A DNA stretch of 8,830 nt from Bacillota bacterium (GTDB lineage Bacteria > Bacillota > Clostridia > Saccharofermentanales > Fastidiosipilaceae), in contig JAEWGS010000038.1 in the NCBI GenBank assembly GCA_023388205.1, positions 1 to 8,830 on the forward strand, written 5' to 3'. Positions 1 through 5,820 of the stretch are shown piece after piece. The first letter of the stretch is position 1, and every line of letters begins with the position of its first letter. The position numbers and the translations under genes were made by a program. The notes under the pieces were generated by a model that was given only the letters and a program-made list of their open reading frames with translations, was not told the origin of the DNA and searched no databases.

Positions 1-1860
1 CTAGAAAACGTCGTGGATTGGGGGATTTCCCGTGAACGTTACTGGGGGACGCCACTTCCAGTTTGGCGCTGTGAATGCGGACATCTGCACTGTGTCGGCT
101 CAATTGAAGAACTTAAGTCGATGAGTGACGATTGTCCGGAGCACATTGAATTACACAAGCCTTATATCGACCGTGTGACCTTGCGTTGTCCCAAGTGTGG
201 CGGCAAAATGACGCGCGAAAAAGAAGTGATTGACTGCTGGTTTGACTCGGGTGCGATGCCCTTCGCTCAATATCACTATCCTTTTGAAAACCGTGAGTTT
301 TTTGAAGCCCATTTTCCCGCGAACTTCATTTCAGAGGCTCAGGACCAAACGCGCGGATGGTTTTATTCTTTGATCGCCATCGGGACTCAGCTCTTTGATC
401 AAGCCCCTTATGAAAACGTCATTTGCCTAGGCCTAGTTCTTGATAAAGATGGGGCCAAAATGAGTAAGCATGTTGGGAATGTCGTTGATCCTTGGGAAGT
501 GATCGAGTCCAAGGGCGCCGATGCGCTGCGTTGGTATTTTTACACGAATTCAAACCCTTGGCTGCCAAGCCGTTTCTCGATTGAGTCTCTGGAAGAGGGC
601 CGTCGCAAATATATGGCGACTTTGGCCAACACCTTATCGTTCTATCAGCTTTATGCGCAGATCGATGATTTTGACCATCATGACTACGATTTGAACCCAG
701 CGCACCTATCTGTCCTTGACCGTTGGATCTTATCGAGACTAGGCCACACGATTGAAAGCGTCACAGCCTATCTGGATGACTATCAGATTACGCCTGCCGG
801 ACGTGCTTTGGCGACTTTTGTCGATGAGCTCTCCAACTGGTACGTGCGCCGCGGTCGTGATCGCTATTGGGCGGCGGGCATGGAGCAAGACAAGATTGCC
901 GCTTACAAGACTTTGGCCCTGTGCTTGCGTGATCTTGCAAAGATGACCGCACCCTTTACGCCTTTTATCGCTGAGCAAGTCTGGCAGGCGATTGAAGGTC
1001 AAGGGGCAAATGCGACTCAGCCTTTTGTTTCGGTGCATGAGCAGGCTTGGCCGAACGCAAAAGATTACGTGCAAGATGCCGATTTGGAACGTGGGATGGC
1101 GTTGGTGCTTGAAATGGTTAACTTGGGCCGCTCTGCGAGGAATCTCTCAGCAATCAAAAACAGACAGCCCTTGAGTGAATTGATTGTCTCTGGGCTGAGC
1201 GAGGCGGATCAAGCCGCTTTGACGCTCGATTTGCAAAATTTGGTTTTGGGTGAATTGAATGTGAAAGCACTCAACTTTAACGCAGAGGGTGGCTTCCTTG
1301 ATTACCAATTCAAACCGCAGCTTAAGACGCTCGGAAAGCGTTTAGGGGCTAAGCTGAATGCCTTGCGTGCGGTTTTGGCGGATTTGGACGGAGCCGCTGC
1401 GAAGCGTCGCCTCGATGAAGCCGGTTCATTGACGCTCACAATTGAAGGTGAGGATGAGTCCTTCACGGCGGAAGACTTCTTGATTGAAGAACGTCAAAAA
1501 GACGGTTTTGCGACGGCGAGTGGCCGCAGTATGACCGTGGCCTTGAACCTCGCTTTGACGGATGAGTTGATTGAAGAAGGCCTGTTGCGCGAAGTCGTTT
1601 CTAAATTGCAGCATGAGCGAAAAGCCGCGGGACTTGAAGTGACGGATCACATCCAGCTTTTCTGGAGCGCGGACGAGGCATTGAAACAGATGATCCTTCG
1701 CTATGAAGATGAACTCAAAAAGACGCTTTTGGCAGATGTTTTTGAAGAAAAAACCGAAAGCGAGTTGCGACAGCTTTTTGCAAACGAGAAACAGTGCGAA
1801 ACTAAAAATTTGGATATCAATGGGCACGCGCTCGCGGTGCTTTTGACCAAAGTGGAGTAA
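1..1860 (+). CDS. ileS: Isoleucine--tRNA ligase, C-terminal 619 residues (5' end outside window)
   Basis: This cytosolic class I aminoacyl-tRNA synthetase attaches isoleucine to tRNA-Ile. The frame is open from base 1, so the true start lies upstream; the N-terminal Rossmann half with the HIGH motif and most of the editing domain are missing. Visible from the start is the segment GISRERYWGTPLPVW typical of IleS, then two cysteine pairs (visible residues C24/C26 and C63/C66) that look like a small zinc-binding insert. The class I signature follows as KMSKH (457-471), in DGAKMSKHVGNVVDPWEV, with His in place of the last Ser of KMSKS. After it come the helical anticodon-binding domain (SNWYVRRGRDRYW) and a long C-terminal extension. 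There is no terminal cysteine zinc finger of the E. coli type, so it resembles the longer type 2 IleS form of about 1,000 residues. The gene ends 4 nt before the M50 protease start, which suggests co-transcription. The family call is secure; the type 2 assignment is an inference from the C-terminal half only. Confidence 0.97.
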   Translation, partial: LENVVDWGISRERYWGTPLPVWRCECGHLHCVGSIEELKSMSDDCPEHIELHKPYIDRVTLRCPKCGGKMTREKEVIDCWFDSGAMPFAQYHYPFENREFFEAHFPANFISEAQDQTRGWFYSLIAIGTQLFDQAPYENVICLGLVLDKDGAKMSKHVGNVVDPWEVIESKGADALRWYFYTNSNPWLPSRFSIESLEEGRRKYMATLANTLSFYQLYAQIDDFDHHDYDLNPAHLSVLDRWILSRLGHTIESVTAYLDDYQITPAGRALATFVDELSNWYVRRGRDRYWAAGMEQDKIAAYKTLALCLRDLAKMTAPFTPFIAEQVWQAIEGQGANATQPFVSVHEQAWPNAKDYVQDADLERGMALVLEMVNLGRSARNLSAIKNRQPLSELIVSGLSEADQAALTLDLQNLVLGELNVKALNFNAEGGFLDYQFKPQLKTLGKRLGAKLNALRAVLADLDGAAAKRRLDEAGSLTLTIEGEDESFTAEDFLIEERQKDGFATASGRSMTVALNLALTDELIEEGLLREVVSKLQHERKAAGLEVTDHIQLFWSADEALKQMILRYEDELKKTLLADVFEEKTESELRQLFANEKQCETKNLDINGHALAVLLTKVE

Positions 1861-1864
1861 GAAT

Positions 1865-2575
1865 ATGGATTTATACGCACTCAGAGGAATATTGGGGGGC
1901 TTGAGTGGCAACTTGAGCCCTCAGGGGATCCTACTATGGGCCTTACAGCTTTTGGTTCTCTTCTTTTCGATTTCTTGCCATGAGTATGCGCATGCCAAAG
2001 CGGCCCACAAATTGGGCGATGACACGGCTTTTCGTTTAGGGCGCCTGACCATCAATCCCTTAGCGCATATCGAGCCGATTGGCTTGCTCTTTATGCTGTT
2101 TGCGCCTGTGGGCTGGATGAAGCCCGTTCCGGTGGATCCGAGTCGTTTCACGGTTCAAGGGCGGCTTCGTCGCTACGGCTTTCAGCTCGTTGCTGCAGCG
2201 GGTCCGGCGATGAACTTAGTGATTGCATTTATCGCGAATATTGTCTTGCATTTGCTCCCGTTTACAATCTCAAACGCGCAGATGACAGATGGGACTTTTC
2301 TGCTCTTTCAATTTTTCTCGATGATGGTGCTTTCAAATATTTATCTCGCTGCTTTCAATTTGCTGCCGGTTCCGCCTTTGGATGGTTTTAATATCTACGG
2401 TGGATTCTTGCCTGAGCGTGTTCAACAAATCGTGCGAGCCAATATGCATTACATCTCTTTGGCACTTTTTTTCTTGCTGTGGGTGCCGGGCAATCCCTTG
2501 ACGCGGATTCTATCGACGATTGCGCAAGGCGTTTTGTATGTCTTTAATGCTCCGCTGAGGCTTTTGGGTCTTTAA
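1865..2575 (+). CDS. Site-2 protease family (peptidase M50) integral membrane metalloprotease
   Basis: This 236-residue protein is a small zinc metalloprotease of the M50 rhomboid-like-size class (YwhC/Rip-type minimal core), predicted to cleave substrates within the membrane. The HExxH zinc motif is HEYAH at residues 39-43, placed at the end of a hydrophobic segment (about 22-38). The third zinc ligand is expected at D173 in LLPVPPLDG, the family's second signature. A GPAMN motif (113-117) starts another hydrophobic segment, and further membrane segments lie at about 144-168 and 196-208. No PDZ domain is present, so it is the short form rather than RseP. ATG 1865 is supported by GGAG at 1854-1857, which overlaps the end of ileS. 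The protein ends 3 nt before scpA; M50 proteases next to scpAB are common in Bacillota, but I know of no proven functional link. The substrate is unknown and cannot be read from the sequence. Confidence 0.93.
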   Translation: MDLYALRGILGGLSGNLSPQGILLWALQLLVLFFSISCHEYAHAKAAHKLGDDTAFRLGRLTINPLAHIEPIGLLFMLFAPVGWMKPVPVDPSRFTVQGRLRRYGFQLVAAAGPAMNLVIAFIANIVLHLLPFTISNAQMTDGTFLLFQFFSMMVLSNIYLAAFNLLPVPPLDGFNIYGGFLPERVQQIVRANMHYISLALFFLLWVPGNPLTRILSTIAQGVLYVFNAPLRLLGL

Positions 2576-2578
2576 GTT

Positions 2579-3400
2579 ATGAGCGATTTATCATTGGAAG
2601 TCCAGCAGGGTAAGCTGGCGCTCAAATTGAGTGATTTTGAAGGTCCCCTGGACCTTCTTTTACATCTGATTAGTCAAAATCGGGTTGACATTTATCATAT
2701 TCCGATTTCTGAAATCACGGATCAGTACATGGAGATCTTGGAACAGTCAGATTTGCTTGATTTGCATATGGCGTCAGAATTTTTGCTGATGGCGGCGACT
2801 TTGACTCAGATTAAGTCGAGGATGCTTTTACCGCTTGAACGAAATGATGAGGGTGAGATCATTGACGATCCAAGAGATGAGCTGGTGCTTCGTCTGTTAG
2901 CTTATCGTCGTTGCAAAATGATTGCCAAAGCGCTCTCTGAGGCCTACGAACGTTATCACGCGTGTGCTTTTAGGCAGGCTGAGACGAGAAAATCCTTGGG
3001 GCTTCCTGAGCCAAAAGGCGAGGATCGTGCGCCCGAAGATTTGAGTCAAGTTGCTTTTTTCGCGGCAGCAGAGCAACTTTCTGCAAGAAATCGTGCGCGC
3101 TATCAAGATTTGCGGGATAAAACCGCTTATATTTTGCGACGTGAACGCTTTTCCTTGCGGCGTGGCATTTTTAGTTTGTGGGATCGAATTAAGAAGGGGA
3201 CGCGCCTTTGCCTGAATGATTGGATCGAGACGAAAAAACGCACGCAAAAGGTGGGTTATTTTCTCGCCCTTTTAGAGCTATTGAAGCAAAACCGCGTCGA
3301 GGTGGAGCAAGAGAGTCATTTTGCGCCCATTTATGTGAACCGTTTAGCGGGTGTGAGCGATGATTTGGACGAGCGCTTGCTTCCTGAAGATGAAGACTGA
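2579..3400 (+). CDS. scpA: Segregation and condensation protein A (kleisin)
   Basis: ScpA is the kleisin subunit that, with an ScpB dimer, bridges the heads of the SMC dimer to form bacterial condensin, which compacts and separates replicated chromosomes. At 273 residues it is of normal length. The N-terminal family signature FEGPLDLLLHLI is at residues 20-31, followed by VDIYHIPISEITDQYM and the helix ASEFLLMAATLTQIKSRMLL (SMC neck-binding region). The middle (about 130-190) is charged and less conserved. The C-terminal winged-helix cap that contacts the SMC head shows as FLALLELLKQNRVEVEQ (228-244). The start lies 3 nt after the protease stop and has only a weak ribosome binding site (GAGG about 17 nt upstream), so translation is probably coupled to the protease gene. 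The partner scpB follows after a 95-nt gap. smc is not in the window. Confidence 0.96.
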   Translation: MSDLSLEVQQGKLALKLSDFEGPLDLLLHLISQNRVDIYHIPISEITDQYMEILEQSDLLDLHMASEFLLMAATLTQIKSRMLLPLERNDEGEIIDDPRDELVLRLLAYRRCKMIAKALSEAYERYHACAFRQAETRKSLGLPEPKGEDRAPEDLSQVAFFAAAEQLSARNRARYQDLRDKTAYILRRERFSLRRGIFSLWDRIKKGTRLCLNDWIETKKRTQKVGYFLALLELLKQNRVEVEQESHFAPIYVNRLAGVSDDLDERLLPEDED

Positions 3401-3495
3401 GAGAAAAGCTGCATTGAAGCGATCGATTCGATGGGCGCTTCGCTGTATTAGGCTTAATGAACTTGAGGCTCAAAGTTTTGAGCAAAGAGGTGAGT
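3401..3495 (+). promoter_or_regulatory. scpA-scpB intergenic leader with two inverted repeats
   Basis: This 95-nt gap is long for an scpA-scpB junction in an otherwise tight cluster. The first inverted repeat has arms GAAGCG (3416-3421) and CGCTTC (3436-3441), enclosing an inner ATCG/CGAT pair around ATT, with three unpaired G (3433-3435). The second is GCTCAAA/TTTGAGC (3468-3474 and 3477-3483), ending two bases before the scpB ribosome binding site. Neither is followed by a T-run, so they do not look like terminators. They could be RNA folds that affect scpB translation or message stability, or chance. I see no convincing promoter here. Confidence 0.35.
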
Positions 3496-3498
3496 ATG
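3486..3498 (+). promoter_or_regulatory. scpB ribosome binding site and start codon
   Basis: AGAGGTGA (3486-3493) is close to the anti-Shine-Dalgarno complement, with GAGG ending 5 nt before ATG 3496. This decides the scpB start. An earlier in-frame ATG at 3457 would add 13 residues but has no good binding site, and the added stretch lies across the second inverted repeat. Confidence 0.8.
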
Positions 3499-4170
3499 GG
3501 AGAACATCAGAGTGAACATCAGGAACTTGACCTTGTGGTGGAAGCGCCGCAGCCCGAAGCGCCGCAGCCTCAAGATTTGCAGCCCGAGGATGCTCGCAAC
3601 AAGCACAGCGTGACGGCGCGTATTGAGGCTTTGCTTTTTGCTTCTGGAGATGGCTTAGATCTTGAGCTTTTGTCTGAGATTTTGGGTCTTCCGACGCATG
3701 CGGTTTTAGACGCATTGGAGCGCTACCAAAAGCAACTCGAAGAAGACCTTGACCGCGGCTTGACCCTGCGAAAAATCAAGGAGCGCTACTGCCTGTCCAC
3801 CAAAGCGGAACTGAATGCGGATATGGAGCAGCTCTTTACAGAGCGAAAAATGCCTAAGCTGACCAAGGCCGCTTACGAAGTTCTAGCCATCGTCGCTTAC
3901 AATGAACCTTGTACAAGAGCTCAAGTGGAGACTGTGCGTGGCGTGAATTCAGACTCTGTCGTGAGTCGTTTGTTAGAGCTCAACTTGATTGAGCGCACGG
4001 GTGAGCTGGATTTACCTGGTCGCCCATCGCTTTACTCGGTGAGCACGATTTTTTTACGTCACTTCGGCTTGAGTTCAGCTAAGGACTTGCCCGCGATGGA
4101 GCTTTTGTCTTACGAAAGTATTCAGGCTTTTGAGCAAAAAGCTAAGCGCGCGGGCATTGATCTCAAGTGA
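3496..4170 (+). CDS. scpB: Segregation and condensation protein B
   Basis: ScpB forms a dimer that wraps the middle of ScpA in the SMC-ScpAB condensin complex, acting on the nucleoid. From ATG 3496 it is 224 residues. Residues 1-36 are a Pro/Gln/Glu-rich tail containing two EAPQP repeats, not part of the fold. The two winged-helix domains follow: the first around 38-115 (SVTARIEALLFASGDGLDL), the second around 120-190. The second carries the strongest family signature, AYEVLAIVAYNEPCTRAQVE, then VRGVNSDSVVSRLLELNLI and the PGRPSLY turn, and finally FLRHFGLSSAKDLP. The C-terminus is short. The gene ends 13 nt before cmk; in many Bacillota a pseudouridine synthase gene (rluB) lies near this point, and it is absent here. 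The family call is firm. Confidence 0.96.
   Translation: MGEHQSEHQELDLVVEAPQPEAPQPQDLQPEDARNKHSVTARIEALLFASGDGLDLELLSEILGLPTHAVLDALERYQKQLEEDLDRGLTLRKIKERYCLSTKAELNADMEQLFTERKMPKLTKAAYEVLAIVAYNEPCTRAQVETVRGVNSDSVVSRLLELNLIERTGELDLPGRPSLYSVSTIFLRHFGLSSAKDLPAMELLSYESIQAFEQKAKRAGIDLK
3541..3570 (+). repeat. 15-bp tandem repeat, two copies, in scpB
   Basis: Two copies of the unit GAAGCGCCGCAGCCY lie head to tail (3541-3555 and 3556-3570), differing only at the last base. The unit is a multiple of three and encodes EAPQP twice in the disordered-looking N-terminal tail of ScpB, so copy-number change would not shift the frame. Confidence 0.9.
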
Positions 4171-4186
4171 GGGAGGGGAGAATATG
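4171..4186 (+). promoter_or_regulatory. cmk ribosome binding site and start codon
   Basis: The purine run GGGAGGGGAG (4171-4180) begins directly after the scpB stop and lies about 3 nt before ATG 4184. It supports ATG 4184 over a TTG at 4130, which would add 18 residues before the P-loop strand and overlap scpB by 41 nt. Confidence 0.8.
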
Positions 4187-4858
4187 GCTTTTCAAATAGC
4201 TTTAGATGGACCTGCTGGAGCGGGTAAAAGTTCGATCGCCAAAGCGGTCGCCCGCCGCCTCAATATGAATTATTTAGATACGGGGGCGATGTATCGTTGT
4301 TTGGGACTTAAGGCCTATCGCCTGGGCATTGATCCTCAAGATGAAGCGAGAATGAATGAGCTGCTCTTAAAGACTGAGATATCTGTAGACTTTGATGAAA
4401 AAGGACAGCACAATTTCCTCGACGGGGAAAAGGTGGATGAAGCGATTCGACAAAACGAAATTTCTTATTACGCTTCAGAGGGATCGAAGCATCTTTTGGT
4501 TCGCGAGACGATGGCGCAAAAACAGCGCGACCTTTCGATGCAGATGAATGTCATTTTAGATGGCAGAGATATCGGAACCTATGTTTTGCCCCAAGCCCCT
4601 TGTAAGATTTATTTGACGGCTGAAGCGGAAGAAAGAGCGAGACGTCGCCAAAGACAATTGCAAGAGCAGGGGCAAACGGTAGATTTTGATCAGCTTTGTG
4701 AAGAGCTTTGCCGCCGAGATTTTGAGGACAGCCAAAGAAAAATTGCACCGCTCAAGGTCGCAGATGACGCGGTCGTTTTAGATAGCACCCATATGACGTT
4801 TGACGAAGTGGTCGACCGTGTGTGCGAGATCGCAAAAATGGCCGGTTTGGGCGCCTAA
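4184..4858 (+). CDS. cmk: (d)CMP kinase
   Basis: Cytidylate kinase transfers the gamma phosphate of ATP to CMP or dCMP, feeding CDP/CTP for RNA and phospholipid synthesis and dCTP for DNA. It is a cytosolic monomer. The 224-residue length is normal. The P-loop is GPAGAGKSS at residues 9-17. The nucleotide monophosphate site follows with YLDTGAMYR (30-38), the cmk hallmark. VILDGRDIGTYVLP (123-136) is the second family signature. The LID region is rich in Arg (ERARRRQRQ, 150-158), and RDFEDSQRKIAPL (178-190) is also characteristic. The neighbourhood fits: in E. coli and in Bacillus, cmk sits beside the gene for S1 or an S1-like protein, and here the S1 domains lie two genes downstream, after plsC. 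No missing catalytic residue is seen. Confidence 0.97.
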   Translation: MAFQIALDGPAGAGKSSIAKAVARRLNMNYLDTGAMYRCLGLKAYRLGIDPQDEARMNELLLKTEISVDFDEKGQHNFLDGEKVDEAIRQNEISYYASEGSKHLLVRETMAQKQRDLSMQMNVILDGRDIGTYVLPQAPCKIYLTAEAEERARRRQRQLQEQGQTVDFDQLCEELCRRDFEDSQRKIAPLKVADDAVVLDSTHMTFDEVVDRVCEIAKMAGLGA

Positions 4859-4987
4859 GTTGAGGTCTTTGAAGTTCGTTGGGTTACTGCAGGCCTATAG
4901 TTGGCGCGTCATCGGGAGGGGAAATGTAGCGGTCAATCGGGATCGCTTGAGCAGCTATTGGGGGATCGATTTAAGGGTTGAGACAAG
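4859..4987 (+). promoter_or_regulatory. cmk-plsC gap with strong RBS followed by ATG-TAG
   Basis: This 129-nt gap is the longest in the window. It holds GGGAGGGG (4914-4921), a ribosome binding site nearly identical to that of cmk, followed 2 nt later by ATG (4924-4926) and immediately TAG (4927-4929). Further upstream TATAGT (4896-4901) matches five of six bases of the -10 consensus, but no good -35 box lies at 16-18 bp, so a promoter is only possible. The region has no T-rich terminator and no protein I can recognise; one frame stays open through it from inside cmk, but its translation resembles nothing. Confidence 0.3.
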
Positions 4988-5812
4988 ATGAAAAACGCAT
5001 ATATCGATTATGAGACGGATCCAATACTTCCGGATAATAGGCAAATGAAGAAGGGCTGGCGCGCTTTAATTACAGCGCCGCTGACTTTTTTGGTTCGCCT
5101 GCTCTTTCGACCTGAAGTGAAAGGCTTGGCGCATTTACCTAAAGATGGCGCTTACATCGTCGTGGCCAATCACAAAAACAATTGGGATCCGATTCTGATT
5201 TCTGCGCTGATTCCTCTTTTGCCCGATTGGCTCTCCAAAGAAAAGCTGTTTCAGCGACCGATTTTGGCCTGGCTTTTTTATCGTTTAGGTATGATTCCGC
5301 TTGATCGCAAGGGACAGGATAGTCGTGCGATGAGACGTATGCTCAACCGCCTGAACGATGGGCGCGTTCTGGGGATTTTTCCACAAGGGACTCGTGTGAC
5401 GACACGGGAGAAAAGCCTAGCTCATCCGCCAAAGCCAGGGGTGCTCGCCATCGCCAAAAAACGTCGACTTCCTCTTGTGGTCATGGCAATTGAAGGGCAA
5501 TACCGGCTTTTTCAGCCAATGACCTTGCATATTTTTCCGCCGATCGATGTCACTCAAGCGCTCGAAAATTACGCTGGCGATACGGAGTTGGCGATGCAAA
5601 GTCTTTTTAATGAGATTTTTGAACATGTGGGGGAAACAGAACTTTGTTTCGATTTGGGGGATGGCTTGTCTCCGGATCTCCCGACGCAGGATCGCCCGAC
5701 GCAGGATCGTCCGCCACAGGATCGCCCGACTTTGGGTGCGGTACAAAATTCTGTGCGCCCCCAAGATCAAGCGCCTCAGAGTCTGTTGCATCGCTGGCTC
5801 AAAAAGGATTAA
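4988..5812 (+). CDS. plsC: PlsC-type 1-acyl-sn-glycerol-3-phosphate acyltransferase family protein
   Basis: Members of this membrane-associated family transfer an acyl chain to lysophosphatidic acid to make phosphatidic acid, the precursor of membrane phospholipids. The catalytic HX4D motif is NHKNNWDP (H62, D67), preceded by a hydrophobic segment at about 28-40. The second conserved block is around GMIPLDRKG (101-109). The acceptor-binding block reads FPQGTR at 131-136, with Gln where the family normally has Glu (FPEGTR). The fourth block is LPLVVMAI (161-168). The first 25 residues are polar and rich in Asp/Tyr/Lys. The last 50 or so residues (about 225-274) are an added Pro/Gln/Asp-rich tail with three PTQDR-like repeats, so the protein is longer than typical relatives of 190-240 residues. 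AAGGG at 4973-4977 supports ATG 4988. The stop is 5 nt before ispH. The fold is clear; the exact acyl acceptor is not proven because of the motif change. Confidence 0.88.
   Translation: MKNAYIDYETDPILPDNRQMKKGWRALITAPLTFLVRLLFRPEVKGLAHLPKDGAYIVVANHKNNWDPILISALIPLLPDWLSKEKLFQRPILAWLFYRLGMIPLDRKGQDSRAMRRMLNRLNDGRVLGIFPQGTRVTTREKSLAHPPKPGVLAIAKKRRLPLVVMAIEGQYRLFQPMTLHIFPPIDVTQALENYAGDTELAMQSLFNEIFEHVGETELCFDLGDGLSPDLPTQDRPTQDRPPQDRPTLGAVQNSVRPQDQAPQSLLHRWLKKD
5681..5725 (+). repeat. 15-bp tandem repeat, three copies, in the plsC C-terminal tail
   Basis: Three head-to-tail units lie at 5681-5695, 5696-5710 and 5711-5725. The first two differ at one base; the third differs from the first at two. 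They encode PTQDR, PTQDR and PPQDR in plsC. The reading frame of the downstream ispH gene is also open across them and would read SPDAG-like repeats, but that is upstream of the ispH start. Confidence 0.9.
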
Positions 5813-5820
5813 AAACAATG
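5804..5820 (+). promoter_or_regulatory. ispH ribosome binding site and start codon
   Basis: AAGGA (5804-5808), inside the last codons of plsC, lies 9 nt before ATG 5818. This supports 5818 as the start. The same frame is open back to 5644, but the extra 58 residues would read the plsC tail repeats out of frame, and IspH proteins begin only a few residues before the first iron-sulfur cysteine. Confidence 0.75.

Noticed and set aside
1426..1911. 161-codon minus-strand frame opposite the ileS end
   Set aside because: Antisense to a secure gene, no family resemblance and no separate regulatory signal.
4800..4991. 63-codon plus-strand frame covering the cmk end and the cmk-plsC gap
   Set aside because: Its first third overlaps cmk out of frame, no binding site precedes its start, and the translation resembles no known protein.
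5644..5817. Upstream extension of the ispH frame (58 extra codons)
   Set aside because: It overlaps plsC out of frame, reads the 15-bp repeats as SPDAG-like sequence, and IspH needs no such extension; ATG 5818 has a good binding site.
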